Positions 48,471 through 57,103 are shown, counted from the first letter of the stretch. The stretch is 64,000 nt of DNA from UBA10649 sp965227045 (GCA_965227045.1 OZ245718.1:1984001-2048000); one strand, 5' to 3'. Program-made: numbers and translations. The notes: generated by a model from the letters alone, not told the origin.

Positions 48471-49112
48471 ATGAGCGGCGGTCACGACGCGACGCAACTC
48501 CAGGCTGCTGCGTGGGTCCCGTGGGATCCAGATACCTCGTGGGATGACGCCGCAGACCTCGCCGCTGAGTGGATCTGGGAACGCAGCGCGGTCGAAGGCG
48601 TCGAACCGCTCCTCGTCACGAACACGCTTCGCGGGGGCGCATTTACACCTGCACTCGAGGACATCGCTCGGTGCGCCCACGTCTCACCGAGAAGCCGCAA
48701 TCAACGATTCGAGCATGGACCTATCCTGGCGTACGTCCCGGACCAACGGGCGCTGAGCCTCGCCGTCAAACTCGCCCGCGGGCACTCCCTCGCGATCGTC
48801 GAGGGGAGCTTCTTCCGACTCGACGAGTGGGCGGCAGGCGCCGGTGCCTTCAACCTCCTCACTGGCGACGCCACGACCACTGCCCTCGCTCACGACGTTC
48901 TCAAGGACTTGGATTCAGCGATCCTGTTCGGTGGCAACAACGGCTGGAGCTGGCCCCACGAGAAGGATCACGCAAGGATCCGGCTCTCCCCCCACGTCGC
49001 GGGCGGTCAACTCACCGCAGACCAGGCGGCTTCCTACGTGATGTCTAGAGGCGTGCACGACCGAGGCGCCATGCGCCTGAAGAGCCTGCTCGACCCGAAC
49101 GGCCGACGGTGA
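48471..49112 (+). CDS. Island protein of undescribed family (copy A)
   Basis: 213 aa from ATG 48471, with GGAGG six nt upstream; an ATG at 48444 lacks this. No known domain is recognised. Blocks include GPILAYVPDQ (83-92), DEWAAGAGAFNLL (118-130), ILFGGNNGW (151-159), PHEKDHAR (162-169) and RGAMRL (198-203). All have counterparts in order in the 240-aa protein encoded at 53099-53821 (copy B: GPVLAAWPDQ, PWVAASGATNL, HANNLAG, SHDQADAK, RGAERL), so the two are paralogues. The conserved His-acid pair after NN may be functional. It is the first of four plus-strand genes (to 53058). Confidence 0.7.
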   Translation: MSGGHDATQLQAAAWVPWDPDTSWDDAADLAAEWIWERSAVEGVEPLLVTNTLRGGAFTPALEDIARCAHVSPRSRNQRFEHGPILAYVPDQRALSLAVKLARGHSLAIVEGSFFRLDEWAAGAGAFNLLTGDATTTALAHDVLKDLDSAILFGGNNGWSWPHEKDHARIRLSPHVAGGQLTADQAASYVMSRGVHDRGAMRLKSLLDPNGRR

Positions 49113-49158
49113 ACGGCAGCGATCGTCGTTGGGTCCATCAACCGACCGGGGCTAGGCC

Positions 49159-51510
49159 GTGACGAAGAAACGGAAGCCCAACAGTTCCCGGCCCGGTGGT
49201 GCACAGCCTCAGGACGACGCCGACAACAGCACCGACTACTTCGAGTTCTTTGGTGGCGATGTCACCCGTCATGGCCGCTTCATCGAGATGAGTACTCACC
49301 GCACCGCCGAGCGGCAGGCCGAACTCGAAGAGCACCTGCGTCAGCTCGTACCCCAGCTGGAATCCGAGCTCGATGTACAGATGGAACGCCTTGATGAACT
49401 GCTGCAGGAGGCCGGCCCGGAGAACTGCGTCGCCGTGGCATCCCTTTCCTACCTGCTCAAGGACGCGAACATGTACCGCGAGAGTGAGGATGACCGCTCC
49501 CCTGGTCATGTCGAGTTCCTTGCTCTACGGGCGTTACCGCTTCTCGGCACACAGCCGAGGGCTGACTCCCGATCGATAGGCATCGTCGGGCTTGAGGCTC
49601 TCGAGCTTGTCCGTGACGCGTTTGAGGCGGCAACGATGCTTCTGAACCTTCGGAGCTTCTTTGCCGCAGTCACTGCCGAGTCGACGGCGGTGGCGGACTT
49701 TGCGCGCCACACGCGTATGTCCTCCTTGCTTGTACGTGGAACTGCATACGCGGAACACACCAAGGCGATCTTCGATGGGTGTCTGGTGCCCTACGACGAG
49801 ACGCTGCAACGGATTTTGGGGTTCAGTGCCACCGACGCATGGGCTCTCGCCCGCGGCGTGGGAGAGTTGGTGATCGGACGGTTCGATCCAGTCCTGCAGC
49901 AGATGGCTGTCGACGCGGACGAGAACCTTCGACAGATCAAGCTGCTACGACGAAAGAGGCAGCTCCCGCAGTACTTGCGTGAGCTCACCCCGACCCAGCA
50001 GAAGACCTACGCCCACTTCCAGGCATACCTGGACGCAGCAGCGTCGTCACGGTCGATCTCGGCCTTCACCGCTGATGAGCTGGCGGACATCAGCGGGGTG
50101 AGTCCCGCAGCGGCGGAGCGGTGGTTGGACGCTTTCAGCTGCGCCCCGAGCGAGTACGTTCCCCGGTTCCACCGACACCCGGTCGGGGGCCATCCGATCG
50201 TTCGGCTGCCGATCCTGCGCCTCGACGACGGCTACCTCGTGCCGTCACCCGGGTCGCTGCTGGAGGCACTCCGTCCGCGAGTTGAAGACCTCCTCAGCGA
50301 GTCGAGCCCTGAGGAGTGGGACAGGTACTCAGCGCATCGCGGGAGATGGTTAGAGGAGGTCGCCGTGAGCCGGCTGTCTGCGGCGCTTCCCGGATCGGTG
50401 TCGTGGACCGGGTTGGAATGGAGTTCGCCCGTCGACGCAAGTGATCTCGACGGACTGATCCGCTGCGACGATCTGGGTCTGCGGATCCAGGCCAAGGGAG
50501 GTCGGCTCTCCCCGGCCGCGCGTCGAGGCGCGCCCTCGATGACGGAGGACATCGGCACGCTGATCGGGGAGGCCGCGGACCAGCACCAGCGACTGGCAAC
50601 CGCCCTTCAAGCCAACGTCCCGGGAGCCTTGGGATTCAACAGCGAGCAAGCTCTCGCCCTCGAGGCTCCATTGTCGCTCGACGTCATTGTGACTCTTGAC
50701 GACGTCACCATCTGGTCTACCCACACGCATCGATTGACGAGCATCGTGTCGATCGGCTCGGAGACTCGTTACCCATGGGTCTTGTCGATCGCGGACTTAA
50801 TGGCGACCACTGATCTGCTTCAGGGTTGCGAGCTCGTGCACTACCTCACCCGACGTCAGCGCATCGAACATGAGGGACGACTCGAGACCAACGATGAGCT
50901 TGACTGGGTCGGGCACTACATCAGCGAGGGGCTCTACTTCGACGACTTCTTCACCGGGGACTCTGTCCCGGACGGCGTTGGACTGCCGAGCTACACCGAA
51001 CCGATTGACGCGTGGTACTTCTCCCGCGCAGGGCAACTCCGTGATCCGATCGATAGGCCGCAGCAGGAGATGGATCCTCGGCTGAGGCGATTCCTGCGGC
51101 GCCTCGAGAGCGACAGGCCCGACCATTGGCTCACCGCAGGGGCGATGATTCTCAACGGAGACGACGTGGCCCGGGAGAACATAGTCCGCACTCTGGTGCA
51201 CACCGGCCAACGCTCCGAAGCGGTCGGATTCTCCGATGGCACCGTCGGCTTCGATACCTACGGCATTACGTTCATGGCGAGCCATGATCGTTCCCGCGAC
51301 GCCCTGCTGGCACAGATGCAGTCCTACGCCACCTACAAGATGACCCAGCTGGGTCGGCCGAACTGGGTCTCTGTCGGTATCACGGAAAGCGAGGGCCTCG
51401 TAGTCGACATTCGAGAAGCCGACGCGAACCTGCGACTGAGCGACGTGCTGTGTCGCCGCGATCAAGCACCACATGGTCAACGGAGCGAACCGCCTGCTAC
51501 AGGCGTGTGA
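49159..51510 (+). CDS. Large protein with PD-(D/E)XK-like nuclease candidate domain
   Basis: 783 aa from GTG 49159. The N-terminal 380 residues are mostly helical with no known domain. Residues about 388-485 look like a restriction-endonuclease fold: E399/E400 in GRWLEEVAVSRLSAALPG, D431 in SDLDGLIRCDDLGLRIQAKGG with Q444-A-K446, then GEAADQHQRL. The spacing E-x30-D-x12-QxK fits PD-(D/E)XK enzymes such as NERD-type nucleases. A C-terminal region of about 290 residues is unassigned. Position in an island operon with a zinc ribbon protein makes it the best effector candidate here. Confidence 0.65.
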   Translation: MTKKRKPNSSRPGGAQPQDDADNSTDYFEFFGGDVTRHGRFIEMSTHRTAERQAELEEHLRQLVPQLESELDVQMERLDELLQEAGPENCVAVASLSYLLKDANMYRESEDDRSPGHVEFLALRALPLLGTQPRADSRSIGIVGLEALELVRDAFEAATMLLNLRSFFAAVTAESTAVADFARHTRMSSLLVRGTAYAEHTKAIFDGCLVPYDETLQRILGFSATDAWALARGVGELVIGRFDPVLQQMAVDADENLRQIKLLRRKRQLPQYLRELTPTQQKTYAHFQAYLDAAASSRSISAFTADELADISGVSPAAAERWLDAFSCAPSEYVPRFHRHPVGGHPIVRLPILRLDDGYLVPSPGSLLEALRPRVEDLLSESSPEEWDRYSAHRGRWLEEVAVSRLSAALPGSVSWTGLEWSSPVDASDLDGLIRCDDLGLRIQAKGGRLSPAARRGAPSMTEDIGTLIGEAADQHQRLATALQANVPGALGFNSEQALALEAPLSLDVIVTLDDVTIWSTHTHRLTSIVSIGSETRYPWVLSIADLMATTDLLQGCELVHYLTRRQRIEHEGRLETNDELDWVGHYISEGLYFDDFFTGDSVPDGVGLPSYTEPIDAWYFSRAGQLRDPIDRPQQEMDPRLRRFLRRLESDRPDHWLTAGAMILNGDDVARENIVRTLVHTGQRSEAVGFSDGTVGFDTYGITFMASHDRSRDALLAQMQSYATYKMTQLGRPNWVSVGITESEGLVVDIREADANLRLSDVLCRRDQAPHGQRSEPPATGV

Positions 51511-51513
51511 CCT

Positions 51514-52473
51514 ATGGAGAGGGCCGTCGACTTCTGGCGTGACCGCTACATGCTGTGCGGGCAATGCGGCCACCGGTGGAAAGTCGATCTGGAGTGGATC
51601 GACCGCTTCGACCAAGGCTCCGAACAGTGCCCTGGGTGCGGGACATCGTGCGAGGCCGAGACAACTCCCCGCGTAACCGTGGATACGACTGACCCCGCGC
51701 TCGGGCCTGATGTTGCGAAGCTGTTCTGGTATCACACGAGCACTCAACCCGATTGGCCAGCGTTCCACTTCGATCCAGCCGCCGCCTTGACACCCCAGAC
51801 CAGGCTGTTGATGGGTGGTGACGAGCACGTTGACCGCTGGGTCGTGCGACAGCGAGCCAAGGCATTACACGTGGGTACCTACGAGGCTGCCATCCACAAC
51901 ATGTTCCGGCGGATCGTTGATCAGGCCGATCATGGCCAGCAGTTCTACCTGTACCGGGTCCATCTGGTGCCCTCCGTAAAGGTCCGGAGTGGCTGGGTTA
52001 TCGATCCAAGCGACTTCGTCGGCGACGTGATCCTGGAAGATGTGTGTCCTCCGGGCGTTGACGTCGTGCGGTACGTGAACTACCACGAGGACCCCGGTGG
52101 ACTATCCCTCGCGCTAGGCCGCAGCGCCATAGCCTCGACTCAACGCATGGCCATCCCTCTGCACTTACCTGCACACCTGCCATGGGCGGAAGCCACGACG
52201 CGTGAGCTCGAGTGCCTGCCGTCAGCTACGCCAACGGATCGGCCACGGCGGTTCGGCAGATCGATCTCACCACGAGCCGAACGAGCACATGAACTTGTCG
52301 AGTCCTACGCGAGTCGTCTGCCGGTGACCCTACGGTCACAGTTCGCGGCCGCGACCCGGTTTGCTGATGACATCAATCCCGCCCCTTGGACCCGTTACGT
52401 CGAGGGGCTGGCGGAGCTGATACTCACGCCCAGTGATGCGCTGGCCAGGGTGGACCCAATGGAAGGCGCCTAA
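51514..52473 (+). CDS. Zinc-ribbon protein of unknown function
   Basis: 319 aa. An N-terminal zinc ribbon has C15-x2-C18 (LCGQCGHRWKVDLEW) and C39-x2-C42 (EQCPGCGTSC). The rest shows no known domain but has an ordered central part (RWVVRQRAKALHVGTYEAAIHNMFRRI, QFYLYRVHLVPSVKVRSGWVIDPSDFVGDVILEDVCPPGVDVVRYVNYHEDPGGLSLALGRSAI), which reads like an RES/ART-type or nucleotide-handling beta core, though I cannot confirm this. It starts 3 nt after the nuclease candidate stop, so the two are surely co-translated. Confidence 0.65.
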   Translation: MERAVDFWRDRYMLCGQCGHRWKVDLEWIDRFDQGSEQCPGCGTSCEAETTPRVTVDTTDPALGPDVAKLFWYHTSTQPDWPAFHFDPAAALTPQTRLLMGGDEHVDRWVVRQRAKALHVGTYEAAIHNMFRRIVDQADHGQQFYLYRVHLVPSVKVRSGWVIDPSDFVGDVILEDVCPPGVDVVRYVNYHEDPGGLSLALGRSAIASTQRMAIPLHLPAHLPWAEATTRELECLPSATPTDRPRRFGRSISPRAERAHELVESYASRLPVTLRSQFAAATRFADDINPAPWTRYVEGLAELILTPSDALARVDPMEGA

Positions 52474-52506
52474 ATCGAGTACTGCCAAGCTCAATGTTGC
52501 ACGGAG

Positions 52507-53058
52507 ATGCAGCCAGATCCAGGACACAATACCGATGTGGCGACGTTCCTGGACTGGCGTGAGCCGGTCCAGTTGTTGCGGCTGAGGATCGCACCAACAT
52601 CGCAACGACTACTCGAACTCGCAGACCTCCTCGGAGTGGAGGTGAACGCTGACGATCCTGAACTCGTGTCGGCCGGCAAGCTCGACGCGCATATGCAGCA
52701 GCGGATCTGGGGTGAGTCAAAGAGTCGCGCAACTGCGCCCGCAACTGATCGCCAAGTCACGTACCTGCGTTCGCTCAAGCCTGATGCTGACGGACTGCCC
52801 CTCACGCTGGCCGAGGCTTCGGCATGGATTGAGGTGGAACTGGCGCGTCAAACCATCGCCGCACACGAGACGCTCATGCTGAGATCTGGCGACGCGGTCA
52901 TGGTGGAGACCACTCACGTCGACACCGTGACCGGCGAGGTGACCGACATCGAGTGGGGTCCCCAGGTCGTGTCCAGCATCGGGGCAAACGGGTTGGTCTA
53001 CTTCAAGGGCGGAAACGGACAGTGCGGCTGGCCGTCGAACCTGCGGCGCGTTGACTAG
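52507..53058 (+). CDS. Unknown island protein
   Basis: 183 aa. GGAG lies almost adjacent to ATG 52507, and GTG 52537 is a possible alternative start. The middle motif ATDRQVTYLRSLKPDADGLPLTLAEASAWIEVEL is a short helical module found in many phage and plasmid proteins. The C-terminal part (AVMVETTHVDTVTGEVTDIEWGPQVVSSIGANGLVYFKGGNGQCGWPSNLRRV) looks like a small beta-barrel. Last gene of the four-gene plus-strand operon. It converges on the copy B gene with a 40-nt gap. Confidence 0.6.
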   Translation: MQPDPGHNTDVATFLDWREPVQLLRLRIAPTSQRLLELADLLGVEVNADDPELVSAGKLDAHMQQRIWGESKSRATAPATDRQVTYLRSLKPDADGLPLTLAEASAWIEVELARQTIAAHETLMLRSGDAVMVETTHVDTVTGEVTDIEWGPQVVSSIGANGLVYFKGGNGQCGWPSNLRRVD

Positions 53059-53098
53059 CGTGAGCGGCAGCGCCGCTGACGCGGTGCAGTTGGATTCA

Positions 53099-53821
53099 TC
53101 AGGTCGTTGTGCCCTGCGCCTCGGCCCGCCAGCGTGCCACAGCATCGTTCCTCCAGCGTTGCTCGTTCCATCCTTGGAGGGATTTGCCCGCAGCGACCTT
53201 CGCCGCCATCTCGCGTAGGCGTTCAGCGCCGCGGCTGGGCCATCCGTCGGCGAGGGCCTGCGCGTAGAGCGCGTCCGGCTGTATGGGGAGGCCTGCGTTC
53301 TTGAGAACGCGGAACCAGGTCTTGGCGTCGGCTTGGTCGTGCGAGCCAGCGAGATTGTTCGCGTGGTTGACGCGGTGGCCGAGGTCTTCGAGCGCGCACT
53401 TCACGACCGGGTCTAGCTCCGGGACGGTTAGGCCTGCGGCGGCGGGCTCGAGGTTGGTCGCCCCGCTTGCCGCCACCCAGGGCGCGACGTCGGAGTCATT
53501 CCAGGAGAGAACGCACAGCGCGCGGACTCCACCCGAATCAGCGATTTCGCCGAGGTGCTTCTGGTCGGGCCAGGCTGCGAGCACCGGCCCGGAGCTCCAT
53601 TTGGCGTCCCATCCCGACTTCCATGTCCGGGACGCGTGCCTCTTGGCGAATGCCGACAACAGCGGGTTGTCTGCATAGTTCCGTCGTCCCGGCGCGTAGA
53701 GCAGTGGCATGCCTCCGACGATTTTCGCCTGGTTCACCACCCAGCGGACCGCCGTTGCGTGAGCGTCCGGAGCCGAGTTGCGGATGAACGCCGTGGGGTA
53801 GTCCCGCTCTTTCTCAAACAT
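53099..53821 (-). CDS. Island protein of undescribed family (copy B)
   Basis: 240 aa from ATG 53821, which overlaps the end of the upstream 560-codon gene by 8 nt. It is a paralogue of the protein at 48471-49112: GPVLAAWPDQ (78-87), APWVAASGATNLE (113-125), DLGHRVNHANNLAGSHDQADAKTW (146-169) and GWPSRGAERLREMA (193-206) align in order with copy A. It differs by an extended C-terminus rich in Trp and Arg (GWNEQRWRNDAVARWRAEAQ). Function unknown. Its partner upstream is a different gene from the partners of copy A. Confidence 0.7.
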   Translation of the reverse strand: MFEKERDYPTAFIRNSAPDAHATAVRWVVNQAKIVGGMPLLYAPGRRNYADNPLLSAFAKRHASRTWKSGWDAKWSSGPVLAAWPDQKHLGEIADSGGVRALCVLSWNDSDVAPWVAASGATNLEPAAAGLTVPELDPVVKCALEDLGHRVNHANNLAGSHDQADAKTWFRVLKNAGLPIQPDALYAQALADGWPSRGAERLREMAAKVAAGKSLQGWNEQRWRNDAVARWRAEAQGTTT

Positions 53822-55496
53822 CGCGCAGTCCTTCCGGATCGTGGTGGTCAGTAGCGTCTTCTTCGTCGTCCTCGGACGTAAGCCAGGCGAATGCCTCCTC
53901 GACTGCATCGGCATCAGTGTGCAGCGCACGCAGGCTGAAGCGAACCAGGGCGTAGAGCTGGTCGACCCACGACTGAGCGAGCGGTACGGTTCCGCCCGCA
54001 TTCAGCGAGAGCGACGGAATGAGGTGTCCTCCGTGCAGTAGGTTTCGGCATCTCTCCATCGCGTTGCTCTCGATAGACCACCACTCCGAGTGGGCGAAAC
54101 CGCTGGCCACCGAGTAGCCCTGTCGATAGAAGTCGAGTAGCCCGGCCTCGTCAGCCATGGCGCGAATGCTCTTTCCATCAGCGAACGTATCGCGTGTGTC
54201 GACGACCCGATGGTCAAGAGGACCGTCATTGTGGCTGAGACTCTCGAACTCCTTGATGCCCTCGACGAAGTCCGCATTCCTGGCCTCTTCGGGGAGCTCG
54301 TCGAGGATGCGCGCGTAGAGCTTGGCCTTGCCCTCTCCGTACTCCTGAAACGCGCGATAGATAGACGGGTCCTGCAACGACATCCACTGCAGATATATGC
54401 GGACCTCGACGAGCGTCCTGACTATGTGGGCGCCGTTCTCCATGCACCACAAGTCCGGGATCCCAAGCGCGGTGATGACCTCGCGGGCGGCCCGCGCTAC
54501 GAGCCCAGAGTGCACCTCCTGCACTTCCTTCTCGTACAGGAACGACGGTGAGTTCTCCAGAGCTTCGAGGTAGCTCGTGAAGACATCCAAGGCAAGTCGC
54601 TGCAGGTGAGCGCCGTCCTCCGGCATCGGTGTGGCGGGCGGAACATGCCCGACGTCGGGCACGTCGTTCTCGGCCTCAGTCTCGTGGCTCTCGGGTTCAG
54701 CGACACGGGTCGGTGTACCTCGACCCTCGTCCGCCTTGCGTCGACAGCGGGTGGTCATCGAGTTCATGACCCAAAACACTCTCGCCCATTCATGTGCCGC
54801 GTCGAAACGATTCGGATCGGCGTAGAGCCGAGCCCCTTGCTCGCTACCCCAGGACGCTCGAATGATCGAATCCGCCCTCGAGCGCCCCGCTTCGTCGTTC
54901 GGATATGACCTCAATAGCTCCGCTGTTGTCGGGTCGAGTGTCACAGCGCCGGCCAAGAGATTGCTCCGGACGGTGATGTACTTGACCATCGCCTCGCGGT
55001 GTCCGTCCGTCACCGCTTCGTAGATCGCGCACGCGAGCGCATTCACTTCATCGCGGCCCGGCGGGGCGAACTCACGATCGGGCAACCACGCGGCCGGTCG
55101 ATCCGGGTACGAGGCGAGCACCCGAATCACCGCTTCTGACAGCAAGCCGTACTCAAGAGCGCGCGTGCGCAGGACCGCTTGGGATTCCGGCACCGCGGTG
55201 GCTAGGCGGTCAAGACTGGTGAGCCGACCGTCAAGCCCCTCCCCGATTACCTTCGCCTCCGCGACGCCCGCGAGATCTCTATGTACTGCGTCCTGCCACC
55301 GAAGAAACCGTGAGCCCTGGTCAGTCCCACTCTCGGAGAGAACCGCCACTGGCCACAGCAAGTCCGGCAGGTCGTGACGCACCCAGTCAGCGATGTGAAG
55401 AACCCCGGTCGCAGCTAGGGGGCTCCGGAAGACTCGACCGTCCTGGACATGCCCAGCCATCGGCCCCGAGTTCACATTCGGTCGAGGCATAGTCAT
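53814..55496 (-). CDS. DUF5677-like protein
   Basis: 560 aa. The C-terminal half has the pattern of DUF5677: VRTLVEVRIYLQWMSLQDPSIYRAFQEYGEGKAKLYARILDEL, MADEAGLLDFYRQGYSVASGFAHSEWWSIE and LVRFSLRALH, all helical. The N-terminal half (VLRTRALEYGLLSEAVIRVLASYP, EVNALACAIYEAVTDGHREAMVKYITVRSNLLAGAVTLDPTTAELLRSYP) is unassigned and separated by an acidic Pro-rich linker (about residues 265-300). DUF5677 proteins are frequent in mobile and defence loci. It is the first gene of a two-gene unit with copy B, transcribed from the right end of the island inward. Confidence 0.7.
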   Translation of the reverse strand: MTMPRPNVNSGPMAGHVQDGRVFRSPLAATGVLHIADWVRHDLPDLLWPVAVLSESGTDQGSRFLRWQDAVHRDLAGVAEAKVIGEGLDGRLTSLDRLATAVPESQAVLRTRALEYGLLSEAVIRVLASYPDRPAAWLPDREFAPPGRDEVNALACAIYEAVTDGHREAMVKYITVRSNLLAGAVTLDPTTAELLRSYPNDEAGRSRADSIIRASWGSEQGARLYADPNRFDAAHEWARVFWVMNSMTTRCRRKADEGRGTPTRVAEPESHETEAENDVPDVGHVPPATPMPEDGAHLQRLALDVFTSYLEALENSPSFLYEKEVQEVHSGLVARAAREVITALGIPDLWCMENGAHIVRTLVEVRIYLQWMSLQDPSIYRAFQEYGEGKAKLYARILDELPEEARNADFVEGIKEFESLSHNDGPLDHRVVDTRDTFADGKSIRAMADEAGLLDFYRQGYSVASGFAHSEWWSIESNAMERCRNLLHGGHLIPSLSLNAGGTVPLAQSWVDQLYALVRFSLRALHTDADAVEEAFAWLTSEDDEEDATDHHDPEGLRDV

Positions 55497-55770
55497 GCGG
55501 CAACGCTAGGGGAGGACACCGACAACCACGCCCTTATCTGCTCTGCGCTCGCGTCGAATCGACTATCCCGGCGTCCGCCTCCCGGGTCTCGCCTCGTCAA
55601 TTGCGCGAACTTGCGCGACACAAAGGGCCTGACAGCGTTGTCCTACCAGAGGAACCGCGCCAGGCATCACGTGTCGGGGGCGAGCACAGGGGCGACTAAC
55701 CACGATCAGGAGACCACCATGGCGACCTGAAAACGCAGGAATCTCCTCGAATACGAGGTGATTTCCGACG
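55497..55770. other. Gene-free right end of the island
   Basis: No gene is supported. It contains the direct repeat TTGCGCGA-AC-TTGCGCGA (about 55600-55617), a good ribosome site (AGGAG) followed by ATG-GCG-ACC-TGA (a three-codon frame at about 55720-55731, perhaps the severed start of a lost gene) and an imperfect hairpin at 55741-55762 just before the att repeat. Promoter activity for the leftward 53814-55496 gene probably lies near 55500-55560. Confidence 0.4.
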
Positions 55771-55813
55771 GAGCCGCCTCGGGGATTTGAACCCCGGACC
55801 TACGCATTACGAG
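55771..55813 (-). repeat. att-like repeat: 3' half of a tRNA-Thr(CGT) gene
   Basis: On the minus strand: anticodon loop CTCGTAA (anticodon CGT, Thr), stem TGCGT, variable loop AGGTC, T arm CGGGG-TTCAAAT-CCCCG and acceptor AGGCGGC. Only the 3' half is present; the upstream bases (GGCATCCG) do not pair with TGCGT. It repeats 45867-45909 with two mismatches. Being 5'-truncated itself, it is not the intact target gene. Confidence 0.82.
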
Positions 55814-56152
55814 CGGATGCCGCCGCACCCATGCAGCAGGTTCTATGAGGGCTGGACTCCGAGTGAGGCCGCCAAACGCCGCACTTCCTCGACGGCTTCC
55901 GGTGTAAAGCCGGTTTACGTTCCGATCCTGTCGGTGGACGCACCGTCTACGACTGACCCTACTCGGCGAGCAGGGCGGCAATGGAGCAAGCGCACTTGTC
56001 CGAGGTGCAACGAACCACCGCCGCCTTGGACGAAGCGTTCAAACTAGGCATCCCAAGCTGCGCCTCCGGCGTTCCTTCGCGCATCACGTGTGAAGGGCGC
56101 GAAGGAGTGCCGCCGTGGACGGCGCCCGTGCGACATCGTGAACACCAATCAG
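55814..56152. other. Intergenic region with terminator hairpin
   Basis: No gene is supported between the att repeat and the end of the catabolic operon. A 10-bp inverted repeat (56073-56082 and 56097-56106, stem TCCTTCGCGC, 14-nt loop) could terminate the leftward operon. Short plus-strand frames here have no ribosome site or recognisable sequence. Confidence 0.45.
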
Positions 56153-57103
56153 TCAGGCGCTGCACTCCAAGGTGTGGGTCGCCGACGAATGCGCGAGGTT
56201 CAGTGCCTCTTGGAGGGGTAGGCGACGGAAGGAGTCAGAGAGAATCTCGACGCCCCAAGGCCCGTCGAATCCTGAGTCACAAATTGCACGAACGAATGTT
56301 GGCAAGTCGAACGAGCCCTCGCCGGGGAGCTTGCGGTTGGAGACTGTGTCCTCAATCAGGCTCCCCCGCGGCTCGGAGTCGGCGTCGCTGATCTCTACGC
56401 AAACAATCCGCGCCGGATCAATATCGGCAAGTCGCTGAAGTGGGTAGCCGAGTCTCTCTAGGTGCCATATGTCGATGCACAGCCCAGCAGTCGCGCTCCC
56501 GGCGGCCTCGATGAGCCGAAGTCCCTCATCCGGCGTCTTGATGTGGCAGATGGCCTGCGGCTCGAGCGCAATTCTGACGCCAGCCTGATCAGCCAGGTTG
56601 CACAGGAGTGAAAACTCCCGGACAAGATGACCAAAATCCCAGTCACGATCTTGATAGTCGCAGCCGACCTTGACATGCGTTGCGCCCAGTTCCAATGCAG
56701 CGGCGAAGAGCTCGTCGCGCACTCTGTCTGAGGAAGCTCGCAACATTGGGTCGTCGACCTCCTGCCAATCCATCAGCATCTCTAACTCCGTGATTCGGAC
56801 TCCGTGGGACGCGGCAGTCGCGGCGACCTCAGCGAGACCAACTGTGTCGCGAAGGTCGACGACATCGGCATGAGTTAGTCCCATGAGCGGGAAGCCTGCA
56901 TTGGCCACAGCAGCGATTCTGTCGCTGATCAGCTCCGGACTCCGTTCATCGCGACGCATGGGCTGGGCGTCACCAGCCGAGGTCCAGCAAGACGCGAGCA
57001 GGGTTGCCATTTCCGTCAGATCTCCATTCTTCGTCTCATCGTCGCTAACTCTCACCAACTCATTCTGGAGCGAATCAATGGCCCACGCGTTGCCATGTTC
57101 CAT
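56153..57103 (-). CDS. Sugar phosphate isomerase/epimerase-like TIM-barrel protein 1
   Basis: 316 aa from ATG 57103, overlapping the upstream gene by 29 nt; ATG 57010 (MATLLASCWTSAG) is a likelier domain start. The AP_endonuc_2/xylose-isomerase-like barrel is shown by MGLTHADVVDLRD, ELGATHVKVGCDYQDRDWDFGHLVREFSLLCNLADQAGVRIALEPQA, GLCIDIWHLERLGYP, IVCVEISDAD, LPGEGSFDLPTFVRAICDSGFDGPWGVEILSD. The Glu, Asp/His and Glu metal ligands of the family are present. It probably isomerises a sugar or keto-sugar acid produced by the dehydrogenase encoded next to it. Confidence 0.88.
   Translation of the reverse strand: MEHGNAWAIDSLQNELVRVSDDETKNGDLTEMATLLASCWTSAGDAQPMRRDERSPELISDRIAAVANAGFPLMGLTHADVVDLRDTVGLAEVAATAASHGVRITELEMLMDWQEVDDPMLRASSDRVRDELFAAALELGATHVKVGCDYQDRDWDFGHLVREFSLLCNLADQAGVRIALEPQAICHIKTPDEGLRLIEAAGSATAGLCIDIWHLERLGYPLQRLADIDPARIVCVEISDADSEPRGSLIEDTVSNRKLPGEGSFDLPTFVRAICDSGFDGPWGVEILSDSFRRLPLQEALNLAHSSATHTLECSA

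Noticed and set aside
50797..51828. 343-codon minus-strand frame inside the island operon
   Set aside because: Overlaps two plus-strand genes with better features (zinc ribbon, ribosome spacing); no domain on the minus strand.
55706..55981. 91-codon minus-strand frame containing RRSGVQIPEA
   Set aside because: Same tRNA read-through artefact at the right att repeat.
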